Source of the DNA: an uncultured Spirochaetaceae bacterium | GTDB lineage: Bacteria > Spirochaetota > Spirochaetia > Treponematales > Treponemataceae | Direction: 5' to 3' | Assembly (NCBI GenBank): GCA_902766125.1 | Contig: CACXCG010000035.1 | Location: 1-35,123, forward strand | DNA: 35,123 nt | In this document: one piece after another, positions 15,177 through 22,830 of the stretch | Position numbering within the stretch: the first letter of the stretch is position 1 | Layout: the number at the start of each line of letters is the position of its first letter | The notes under the pieces: model-generated | Told to the model about the DNA's origin: nothing | Seen by the model: the letters and a program-made list of their open reading frames with translations, nothing else | Databases searched by the model: none | Translations under genes and position numbers: made by a program

Positions 15177-18100
15177 TTATGCAAAATAATTTACGCCTGC
15201 ACGGAACAAATTCTGGCAGGAACTTTCTGTATCCTGATTTACTGCAAGGTGAGCAATGTTCTTTATAAGATCAACGCTTGCACCCATTGCATCAGTACCA
15301 ACGGTACGTTCACTGTGTCCCATCTTACCCAGAACGCGCCCATCCGGAGAAGTAATGCCTTCTATTGCATACGAAGAACCGTTAGGATTGTCCGGCTCAG
15401 TTATTGCAGGAACTCCGTCTTCGCCAACGTACTGCGTATACACCTGACCGTTTTCAAACAGCGTGCGTGCAGTCTGTTCGTCACACACAAAGCGTCCTTC
15501 ACCATGACTTATGGGTACCAGATGTATCTTATTTTGCAGAACTGATTCATCGAGTGCCCAGGGACTTGCTGCACTTACCATGCGGGTTCGTACAACGCGG
15601 CTGATGTGCCGTCCGATTTTGTTATACGTAAGCGTAGGCATTGTATCTGTCATATCACGGAATTCTCCGTACATGGCAAGACCTGTTTTAACCAGTGCCT
15701 GGAATCCGTTACAGATACCCAGCGTAAGTCCGTCGCGTTTTTTCAGCAGTTTCATAATGCTGTCTGCAACACGCGGAGAACGAAGAACGTTTGCAATAAA
15801 TTTTGCAGAACCATCGGGTTCATCACCTGCACTAAAGCCACCTGCAAGCGCAAGAATCTGTGCTTTTGAAATTTCTTTTTCAAGGGCAGCAAGAGAATCT
15901 GCAAGCTGATCGGGTGTACGGTTTGCAATAACAAGAAGCTGTGTACGGGCTCCTGCTAAGTTGAATGCACGTGCCATATCGTATTCACAGTTTGTTCCCG
16001 GAAAGACAGGAATAATAACACGCGGCTTAGCTTTTGACTTGTCGCTGACCGTAAAGGTTTTGCGTGCCTTTTCAAGTGAGACGTGTGTGTTAAGCGCCCA
16101 GTCGGGTAATGCGCTCTGCGGCTGATCACCGCTTACCGGCGGAAATACGACAGAAAGTTTTTTCTCCCATGCCTGTTCAATTTCCGAAAGCGGAACAGAA
16201 ACTTCTTTTCCGTCAGCATGAACGATAATGGCAGCCTTTGCTTCTGTTGTACCGATAAGACGAATTGTTCCGTCGGGAACTTTTGACGCAAAGTCTTCGG
16301 TAAGGTCGATATCGGTTTCAACAATGATGCCGGTTCCGAATGTAAACCATCCGTCTGAAGAAATATCTGCTTCGCATTTTGCATCGGTAAAGCCAATGCG
16401 GTTACCCATTGCCATTTTGCTTACTGCTTCTGCAATACCGCCTGCTAAAACCGGATACATAGCACTGATTTTTCCAGCCTTATTTTTTTCGTACAGGAAA
16501 GAAGCAAGATGTGCAAACGAACTGAAATCAGGAGAAAGATCTTCTCTTATTTTGATTCCTACTTCGTATACGCTGCTTCCTGCTTTTTTGAAAGAACCGC
16601 TGGTTACGTTTTTAACATCATCAGTGGTAACGGCAAAGCTTACCAGTGTGTTGGGAACATTCAGATGTTCAAACGTTCCGCTCATACTGTCTTTTCCGCC
16701 AATACTTGCACAACCGCTTGCCTTCTGTGCATCCAGTGCTCCCAGTAAAGCGGCTGCGGGCTTACCCCAGCTTTCTTTATCTACTGCGCGTCCAAAGAAT
16801 TCCTGGAAACTCAGACGGCAGGTTGCGGGATTACCGCCCATACACAAGATCTTTGCAAGTGAAGAAAGTACTGCATACTGAGCACCATGCCACGGACTCC
16901 ATTCGCTTACGCGCGGATCATAGCCAAAACTCATAAGGCTGACGGTACGGGTTTCGCGGGGAGACAGCACCGGAATCTTTGCAGCCATACCTGCTTCAGG
17001 AGTGCACTGATACTTTCCGCCGTACGGCATAAGCACAGAACTTGATCCAATAGAACCGTCAAAGCGTTCACCCAGTCCGCGCTGAGAACAGCAGGCAAGG
17101 TCTGACATATTGGTAAGCCATGCATTTTTAATGTCGCCCGCTTTAAGCGCTTCACTTACAGAGTCAAGCGGTTTGCACAGCGGAGATTCACTCTGCACTG
17201 CGGGAGCCGGAAGCACTGCATCTGCTTCATGCGGAGCACCTGCGGTATCGATAAAGCTGCGGTCAATATCAACAATTGTCTTTCCGCGCCAGTTCATGAC
17301 CATGCGGTCGGTGTCGGTAACGGTTGCAACAACAACTGCATTCAGGTTTTCTTTTGCAGCAGCTTCTATAAATTTCTTTACATGCTTTTTGCGTACGACA
17401 ACTGCCATGCGTTCCTGACTTTCGCTTATGGCAAGTTCTGTTCCGTCAAGACCTTCATATTTTTTGGGAACTGCATCAAGGTTAATGTCCAGTCCCGGAG
17501 CAAGTTCTCCAACGGCAACAGAAACACCACCTGCACCAAAGTCATTACAGCGGCGAATCATAAGACAGACATCTTTGTTGCGGAACAAACGCTGAATCTT
17601 ACGCTCTTCTACGGCATTACCTTTCTGAACTTCTGCAGCGGCAGTCGTAACAGATTTTTCGGTATGCACTTTACTTGAACCGGTAGCACCACCAATTCCG
17701 TCGCGGCCAGTTCCTCCGCCTAAAAGAATAATGATGTCTCCTGCTTCGGGAGTTTCACGCAAAACTAAATCAACAGGGGCAGCAGCAATTACTGCACCCA
17801 GTTCCATGCGCTTTGCAACATAACCGGGGTGATACACTTCATGAACCTGTCCGGTCGTAAGTCCTATCTGGTTTCCGTATGAAGAAAATCCCTGGGCTGC
17901 TTCACGGGTCAGCTTCATCTGAGGAAGTTTTCCGGGTAAGGTTTTGTCCAGCGGAACAGTCGGGTCAGCGGCACCGGTTACGCGTAACGCCTGATATACC
18001 CAGCTGCGGGCAGAAAGCGGGTCACGGATTGCACCACCAATACAGGTTGCAGCACCACCAAAGGGTTCTATTTCGGTAGGATGATTGTGTGTTTCGTTTT

Positions 18101-19121
18101 TAAACTCTAACAGCCAGCGTTCAGTCTGTTCTTTACCAGGCTCAAGTTTTTTTCCGTCAGCGGTTGTTGTATATTTTACATCTATATAGATAGAACAGGC
18201 GTTGTTTTCTTCGCTTACTTCAAGATCTTCCAGCTTACCGTGCTTACGCAGATACTTTGCACCAATGACAGCCATATCCATAAGGGTAACGGGTTTGTCT
18301 GTGCGTTCTGCATACAGTTCGGTACGCATATCGGTATAACTCTGATATGATGAACGGAACAAGTCTGCATACGGTCCGTCGGGAATCTGAATATCACGAA
18401 GGATAGTGTTGAATGTGGTGTGGCGGCAGTGATCTGACCAGTAGGTATCAAGCACACGGATTTCGGTGATGGTGGGATCGCGGTGTTTAGACGCAAAGTA
18501 ATCTTGCATCCATTTAACATCCAGTGCATCCATGGCAAGGCCAAGTTTTGTGCGCAGCGCTTCACGGCCTGCTTCATCAAGACTGATAAAACCTTCAACG
18601 GTTGCAATGTCGCCCGGTTCGGTAACGGACATTTTTAACGTATCAGGTTTTTCTGCAGCGGCAAGACGGCTGTCTACCGGGTTAATCAGATAGTGCTGAA
18701 TTTTTTCTACGTCGCTTGCTGACACAGCTCCGGTAAGCAGTACAATTTTTGCACAGCGTACACGCGGAGGTTCAGTTCCTACGGTAACGGTATTTTTCAA
18801 ACCTTCACGCAGCAGCGAAAGACACTGTTCTGCACTGTCGGCACGCTGATCATACTGTCCGGGAAGATACTCCCAGATAATCTGTGTGGCACCGGAAGGA
18901 ATGTCGAGCGATTCGTACGTAACCACATCTGACTGCGGTTCAGAAAAAATGCGTGTTGCACTGGCCTTTGCTACTGCCTCACTGACATTTTCTACATCGT
19001 AACGGTTAAGATAACGGACACCTGTTACAGAGCCGATTCCCAAAAAACTGGTGATTTCGCTAAAAATGCGCTTAGCCTCGTTGTCAAAACCAGGCTTTCT
19101 TTCTACATAAAGACGGAACAT
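15177..19121 (-). CDS. purL: PurL, phosphoribosylformylglycinamidine synthase (single-chain)
   Basis: 1314 residues, the large one-chain form with synthetase and glutaminase domains fused. It makes FGAM from FGAR, ATP and glutamine in purine synthesis. The N-terminal PurS-like part starts MFRLYVERKPGFDNEAKR. The synthetase core has YWSDHCRHTTFNT, FKNETHNHPTEIEPFGGAAT and a second half containing ASGCASIGGKDSMSGTF. The class I glutaminase has FPGTNCEYDMARAFN, LGICNGFQAL with nucleophile C1137, and KMGHSERT with H1269 and E1271. There is no ribosome binding site; its -10 box ends 10 nt before the ATG. First gene of a unit with the lipoprotein and CNNM genes. Its presence indicates the organism makes its own purines. 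Confidence 0.95.
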   Translation of the reverse strand: MFRLYVERKPGFDNEAKRIFSEITSFLGIGSVTGVRYLNRYDVENVSEAVAKASATRIFSEPQSDVVTYESLDIPSGATQIIWEYLPGQYDQRADSAEQCLSLLREGLKNTVTVGTEPPRVRCAKIVLLTGAVSASDVEKIQHYLINPVDSRLAAAEKPDTLKMSVTEPGDIATVEGFISLDEAGREALRTKLGLAMDALDVKWMQDYFASKHRDPTITEIRVLDTYWSDHCRHTTFNTILRDIQIPDGPYADLFRSSYQSYTDMRTELYAERTDKPVTLMDMAVIGAKYLRKHGKLEDLEVSEENNACSIYIDVKYTTTADGKKLEPGKEQTERWLLEFKNETHNHPTEIEPFGGAATCIGGAIRDPLSARSWVYQALRVTGAADPTVPLDKTLPGKLPQMKLTREAAQGFSSYGNQIGLTTGQVHEVYHPGYVAKRMELGAVIAAAPVDLVLRETPEAGDIIILLGGGTGRDGIGGATGSSKVHTEKSVTTAAAEVQKGNAVEERKIQRLFRNKDVCLMIRRCNDFGAGGVSVAVGELAPGLDINLDAVPKKYEGLDGTELAISESQERMAVVVRKKHVKKFIEAAAKENLNAVVVATVTDTDRMVMNWRGKTIVDIDRSFIDTAGAPHEADAVLPAPAVQSESPLCKPLDSVSEALKAGDIKNAWLTNMSDLACCSQRGLGERFDGSIGSSSVLMPYGGKYQCTPEAGMAAKIPVLSPRETRTVSLMSFGYDPRVSEWSPWHGAQYAVLSSLAKILCMGGNPATCRLSFQEFFGRAVDKESWGKPAAALLGALDAQKASGCASIGGKDSMSGTFEHLNVPNTLVSFAVTTDDVKNVTSGSFKKAGSSVYEVGIKIREDLSPDFSSFAHLASFLYEKNKAGKISAMYPVLAGGIAEAVSKMAMGNRIGFTDAKCEADISSDGWFTFGTGIIVETDIDLTEDFASKVPDGTIRLIGTTEAKAAIIVHADGKEVSVPLSEIEQAWEKKLSVVFPPVSGDQPQSALPDWALNTHVSLEKARKTFTVSDKSKAKPRVIIPVFPGTNCEYDMARAFNLAGARTQLLVIANRTPDQLADSLAALEKEISKAQILALAGGFSAGDEPDGSAKFIANVLRSPRVADSIMKLLKKRDGLTLGICNGFQALVKTGLAMYGEFRDMTDTMPTLTYNKIGRHISRVVRTRMVSAASPWALDESVLQNKIHLVPISHGEGRFVCDEQTARTLFENGQVYTQYVGEDGVPAITEPDNPNGSSYAIEGITSPDGRVLGKMGHSERTVGTDAMGASVDLIKNIAHLAVNQDTESSCQNLFRAGVNYFA

Positions 19122-19131
19122 GATGAGAACA

Positions 19132-19160
19132 AGTATAGATTAAATGGGCTCTTTTTACAA
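19132..19160 (-). promoter_or_regulatory. purL promoter, near-leaderless
   Basis: Minus strand: -35 TTGTAA (plus 19155-19160), 17-bp spacer, -10 TATACT (plus 19132-19137), 10 nt to the ATG at 19121. No Shine-Dalgarno sequence. The -35 begins 5 nt after the stop codon of the upstream kinase gene. No purine riboswitch or PurR-type repeat is visible. Confidence 0.6.
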
Positions 19161-19165
19161 GAACA

Positions 19166-21481
19166 CTAGCCGTTAGAGAGGATGTCTTTGACGGCGACTT
19201 CCAACTGGTCGTACATGGTCAAAAAGTCCATGTGATTCTGCTGGGCAAAGGTTGCGTCTCCGTCGCAGGAACGTTCCATCTGGAGTGCAAGTTCTGCAAA
19301 TTCGAGGCAGCCTACCAGTTTGCTGTTTGATTTAAGGGCATGTGCCAGGATTCCGTAATCTTTCCAGTTTTCTGCTTCGTAGAACTGTTCCAGTTTGGGA
19401 CGATTGGTCTGTTTTTCTTCAACAAAAAGCGAAAGAACACTGTGATAGACATCCTTTGTTCCACCGCATAATTCCATACCAGACTGCTGATTAACTGTAA
19501 CCATAGTTTCTTCCTCCTGGGGCAACTCTTCGAGCTCCGGTTCTTCGGGGGCCTGAGCATTTACACAACCCTGTAAGTGCTGAGGAATGTTTTTAAACAA
19601 TACCGTTTTAAAGCGTTTACTGTCAATGGGCTTAGAAATATAGTCCGTAAAGCCGACTGCCAGATACTGTTCTTTCATACCTGACATTGCGTTTGCCGTA
19701 AACACAACGACAGGAACACCCTTATTCAAATTACCATGTAAATCACGCATTTTACTGAAGGTCTCAAGACCGTCCATTTCGGGCATCATGTGGTCAAGGA
19801 AGATAATGTCGTAACGGTTCTTTGTAATAAGATCGAGACATTCCTTACCGCTTTCGCAGGTGGTTATCTGTACCAGCGTATCTTTCAAAAGACCCTTTGC
19901 AACCATCAGGTTAACACGGTTATCATCTACGATAAGCACTTTTGCGCCGGGGGCAACCATCTGTTCGGGAGCAACTTCATCCTTCTGCTTTTTCTCTGCG
20001 GCCTTTTTGCGTGCTTCGCCAATAGATTCCAGAGACTTAATTTCCTGCGGAAGATAGACGGTAAACGTAGAGCCTTTTCCGTATTCACTCTGAACTTTGA
20101 CTTCGCCGCCCATAAGTTCAAGCAGCTGACGTACAATCGAAAGTCCAAGCCCCGCACCTTCTACCGAGTGATGCCGTACTTCATCCAGTCGTTCAAAACT
20201 CTGGAACAGGTGAACAAGGTCTTCCTGCTTGATACCTACGCCCGAATCTTCAATGGCAATCCTGAGCATAACCATTTCGCCGCGGGGAACACCGGTTACC
20301 GAAAGCTGTACATAACCCTTTTCCGTGTACTTGATGGCATTATTAAGCAGGTTAAGCATGATCTGACGGACACGCATTTCATCGCCCACAAGGAAGTTGG
20401 GAAGCGTTTCATCAATCTTAGTACGGAACTCAAGTTCTTTCTGGTCAGCACGGACAATCATCAGCTGGTTAACATCTTCAATCAATTCGCCAAACTGATA
20501 CGGTTCATTTACAAACTCAAGACGGCCGGTTTCAATCTTTGAAAAGTCAAGAATATCGTTAATGATGGAAAGCAGTGTTTTTCCTGCGTTCTGAATGGTA
20601 TGTGCGTATTCGTCGATTTCTGCTTTGTCGTTGGACTTTAATATCATTTCGTCCAGACCAAGCACCGCATTCAACGGAGTACGGATTTCGTGGCTCATGT
20701 TTGCAAAGAAGGTGTTTTTTGCAAGAGATGCTTCGATTGCTTTCTGTTCTGCAGACTGCAGTTCCTTTGTCATTGAAACAAGGCGCTGGGCATCGTAGTT
20801 TTCCATTGACAGATACCACAGATACATTGCAAGCGAAACGCCAAAAACAACAAGACGAATCTTTGCATACAAAAGCGGCTGGAACGACATGGCAAGGGCT
20901 GCGATGAGAATTGATGCAATCATGGTGACAATAACGCGCGATTCAAGACGGCGAATGTCATAGATGAAAACCACAAACGCATACACCAGAAGGAAGAACG
21001 GAACTCCGTATCCAACCCACAGGTACACAGGGCCATGCACAAAAGTATCGGTGGCTGTATCGTATCCGACAATCCAGTAAGTCCAGATGTTGCAGATACA
21101 GAAAATTATGTATAAGCCGTAAATAACACAGTTTATACGGTTCATTACGGTACGAAATCTGATATTTGTTTTGAGGAATGAATCCAGGTACCAGATAAAG
21201 GCAAATGCAACACCTGTAGAACCGACATAGCTGAACGAGTTGACAGCAAGTTTTAAGAACACATTGAACGGTGTATTCTCAAGTGCGGCCATGGCAGGCC
21301 ATACAACTTCCAGGAAAGAAGAAACGGTTACGACAAGTGCAAATCCGTGGAAACGTCTGCTTTGAAAACTTGCGTTATATTTTACAAATACGAAAATACA
21401 CAGCAGCACATCGTAAACAAGAGAGACGAGACCAATGTAATTGTTCGGGTTCGAAAGTAATGCACGAAATACTGTTGCCAT
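19166..21481 (-). CDS. Hybrid sensor histidine kinase with receiver and HPt domains
   Basis: 771 residues. Residues 10-225 hold about seven hydrophobic segments with short loops and no large periplasmic domain, so the signal is probably sensed in or at the membrane. A coiled linker leads to HisKA with SHEIRTPLNAVLGLDE (H264), then HATPase_c motifs NLLNNAIKYTEKG, DSGVGI and GAGLGLSIV. A receiver domain follows with VDDNRVN, phospho-acceptor D563 in FLDHMMPEMDG, and K617. An HPt domain closes the protein with H714 in LAHALKSNSKLVG. It can therefore run a four-step His-Asp-His relay internally; no output regulator is next to it. It shares a 62-bp divergent control region with the phosphatase gene. 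Confidence 0.92.
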   Translation of the reverse strand: MATVFRALLSNPNNYIGLVSLVYDVLLCIFVFVKYNASFQSRRFHGFALVVTVSSFLEVVWPAMAALENTPFNVFLKLAVNSFSYVGSTGVAFAFIWYLDSFLKTNIRFRTVMNRINCVIYGLYIIFCICNIWTYWIVGYDTATDTFVHGPVYLWVGYGVPFFLLVYAFVVFIYDIRRLESRVIVTMIASILIAALAMSFQPLLYAKIRLVVFGVSLAMYLWYLSMENYDAQRLVSMTKELQSAEQKAIEASLAKNTFFANMSHEIRTPLNAVLGLDEMILKSNDKAEIDEYAHTIQNAGKTLLSIINDILDFSKIETGRLEFVNEPYQFGELIEDVNQLMIVRADQKELEFRTKIDETLPNFLVGDEMRVRQIMLNLLNNAIKYTEKGYVQLSVTGVPRGEMVMLRIAIEDSGVGIKQEDLVHLFQSFERLDEVRHHSVEGAGLGLSIVRQLLELMGGEVKVQSEYGKGSTFTVYLPQEIKSLESIGEARKKAAEKKQKDEVAPEQMVAPGAKVLIVDDNRVNLMVAKGLLKDTLVQITTCESGKECLDLITKNRYDIIFLDHMMPEMDGLETFSKMRDLHGNLNKGVPVVVFTANAMSGMKEQYLAVGFTDYISKPIDSKRFKTVLFKNIPQHLQGCVNAQAPEEPELEELPQEEETMVTVNQQSGMELCGGTKDVYHSVLSLFVEEKQTNRPKLEQFYEAENWKDYGILAHALKSNSKLVGCLEFAELALQMERSCDGDATFAQQNHMDFLTMYDQLEVAVKDILSNG

Positions 21482-21490
21482 AACAGAACT

Positions 21491-21518
21491 ATTATATCAC
21501 AAAATTGGTTTTCAACAA
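21491..21518 (-). promoter_or_regulatory. Histidine kinase promoter, near-leaderless
   Basis: Minus strand: -35 TTGTTG (plus 21513-21518), 16-bp spacer, extended -10 TGA-TATAAT (TATAAT at plus 21491-21496), 9 nt to the ATG at 21481. No Shine-Dalgarno sequence. The -35 overlaps the -35 of the divergent phosphatase promoter. Confidence 0.65.
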
Positions 21519-21537
21519 CAAAAATTTATGATATAGT
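21509..21537 (+). promoter_or_regulatory. Phosphatase promoter, leaderless type
   Basis: -35 TTTTCA (21509-21514), 17-bp spacer, extended -10 TGA-TATAGT (TATAGT at 21532-21537), then 6 nt to the ATG at 21544. No ribosome binding site. It is divergent from, and overlaps, the kinase promoter. Confidence 0.65.
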
Positions 21538-21543
21538 AGACTT

Positions 21544-22605
21544 ATGGTTCAGTATAAAATACAGGATAAAACCGTCACGTTTTTATGTCCCAAAGAAGCA
21601 CTTCCTGAAGGACTGCAGGTACAGTGTGTGGGTTTACGCGGAACCTTTACCGCATGGCAGACAGACTGGCGCTTTATGCTTAAGGCAGATGCACAGGGCA
21701 ACTGGTCGCTTACCGTTCTGCTGAGCCAGGTACGCATTCCGGGGAATTCAGGACTTCCTGAGTTTGTGCTGTACGCAGAAGACAATACCGGCAGCAAACA
21801 CTTTTTACCGCCCGATGAACGCGAAGGCTATCATTTTCTGGGAAACACCGTCATCATGCTGGACGACACGCTCAGTCCAAAGCAGATAGCACAGAATGAA
21901 CATCTGGCGCTTACCATTCGTCCCCTTGCTGACTACAACTTAAAAGACGACGCAGACTGTCACACGCTGGCCAACATGCGCAGGGTGCCGGGTACCACGC
22001 AGTTATGGCGGGGATACCATCCGTACAAAAAGTCACGCCCCCAGCTGGATACCGAAGATGCACGCCTTGCAATGGTAAACCGCCTTTTGGAAACCCACGG
22101 AATTCAGTCAGTCATAACCCTGAGCGGAGACGAAGCGTGCGACATGGGCTTAGGAGAAGGACTTTCGCCGTACCTGCAGCGTATCCGCAGTCAGTGGAAC
22201 CAGATGATAACCGACACTTCGTACGAAACCGTCTATTTCTGCTCAGACAGCACGGAATTTGCAAAGCTGATTGCGTCAATCATTCAGTTTATAAACACCC
22301 GCCCCGCACCGTACTACATTCACTGCCGCCTGGGCTCTGACCGTACGGGGACAACCAGTGCCGTTCTTGCAGCCTTATGCGGTGCCTCCTGGGCCGAAAT
22401 TGCCGCCGATTATCAGAAAACCTGCAGAATGGGTATACAGGAGTTTAGGGATAGCCGTCTGTTAGCGTACTGTTTTAACACCATGCTGCACGGAAAAGAC
22501 TACGGAAACGACTTACAGAAGGCAGTAACCACGCATTTTATTGATTCTGGAGTGCTTACCGAGCGGGAAATACAGCAGGCGGTCTTACGGCTGAAAAAAA
22601 ATTAA
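21544..22605 (+). CDS. Dual-specificity-type (CX5R) phosphatase with an N-terminal CBM48/E-set-like domain
   Basis: 353 residues. The C-terminal two thirds is a cysteine phosphatase domain of the DSP/tyrosine type: RRVPGTTQLWRGYHP, a THGIQSVITLSGDE segment, and the P-loop HCRLGSDRTG with nucleophile C261 and R267. The N-terminal ~85 residues (VGLRGTFTAWQTDW, then DAQGNWSLTVLL and FVLYAEDNTG) look like an immunoglobulin-like E-set domain with the G-x-F-x-x-W start seen in CBM48 glycogen-binding modules. If so, the layout recalls the glucan phosphatases laforin and SEX4, though with its own domain order. That function is inference; protein or inositol-phosphate substrates are also possible. It is divergent from the histidine kinase and has no ribosome site. 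Confidence 0.68.
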   Translation: MVQYKIQDKTVTFLCPKEALPEGLQVQCVGLRGTFTAWQTDWRFMLKADAQGNWSLTVLLSQVRIPGNSGLPEFVLYAEDNTGSKHFLPPDEREGYHFLGNTVIMLDDTLSPKQIAQNEHLALTIRPLADYNLKDDADCHTLANMRRVPGTTQLWRGYHPYKKSRPQLDTEDARLAMVNRLLETHGIQSVITLSGDEACDMGLGEGLSPYLQRIRSQWNQMITDTSYETVYFCSDSTEFAKLIASIIQFINTRPAPYYIHCRLGSDRTGTTSAVLAALCGASWAEIAADYQKTCRMGIQEFRDSRLLAYCFNTMLHGKDYGNDLQKAVTTHFIDSGVLTEREIQQAVLRLKKN

Positions 22606-22693
22606 ATTTTTTTGACACCAAAAAATCCCGTTCAGCGTTGAAAAATAAGCATTTCCACAAATTTATCCACAGGATTCCCACCGTTTTTGTTAC
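22606..22693 (+). promoter_or_regulatory. Upstream part of the nrdD control region with DnaA-type boxes
   Basis: A perfect DnaA box TTATCCACA lies at 22663-22671, with a 7/9 relative ATTTCCACA at 22651-22659, 12 bp away in the same orientation. In Escherichia coli DnaA acts at the nrdAB promoter, so coupling of nucleotide reduction to replication is a reasonable inference. The remainder is AT-rich with no gene; the A/T runs at 22594-22613 lack a GC stem and are not a convincing terminator. Confidence 0.55.
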
Positions 22694-22722
22694 TTGACTT
22701 TAGCCCCCACACATAGTAGACT
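22694..22722 (+). promoter_or_regulatory. nrdD promoter
   Basis: -35 TTGACT (22694-22699), 17-bp spacer, -10 TAGACT (22717-22722), predicting a start near 22729 and a leader of about 100 nt. NrdD has an ordinary ribosome site (GGGGATGGG before the ATG). The NrdR-like boxes flank the predicted start. Confidence 0.6.
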
Positions 22723-22751
22723 GTCCACGAAATTAGCGCTATATATAGCGT
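22704..22751 (+). promoter_or_regulatory. Pair of NrdR-like boxes
   Basis: Box 2, GCGCTATATATAGCGT (22736-22751), matches the NrdR consensus aCaCwATATATwGtGt at 13 of 16 positions with the whole core intact; its central 14 bp (22737-22750) are a perfect palindrome. Box 1 (22704-22719) matches 9 of 16, mainly in its right half (ATAGT), and starts 32 bp upstream, the usual spacing of paired NrdR sites. Box 1 covers the promoter spacer and box 2 lies just past the start, as for a repressor. Confidence 0.6.
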
Positions 22752-22830
22752 TTTTTTTAACCGATAATAAAAACATACGATGTACATATCTTGTTGTAAC
22801 GTATAAAAAAAGGTATGGGGATGGGACAGT

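Noticed and set aside
22594..22613. A-run/T-run after the phosphatase gene as a terminator
   Set aside because: The stem would be only A-T pairs with no GC core.
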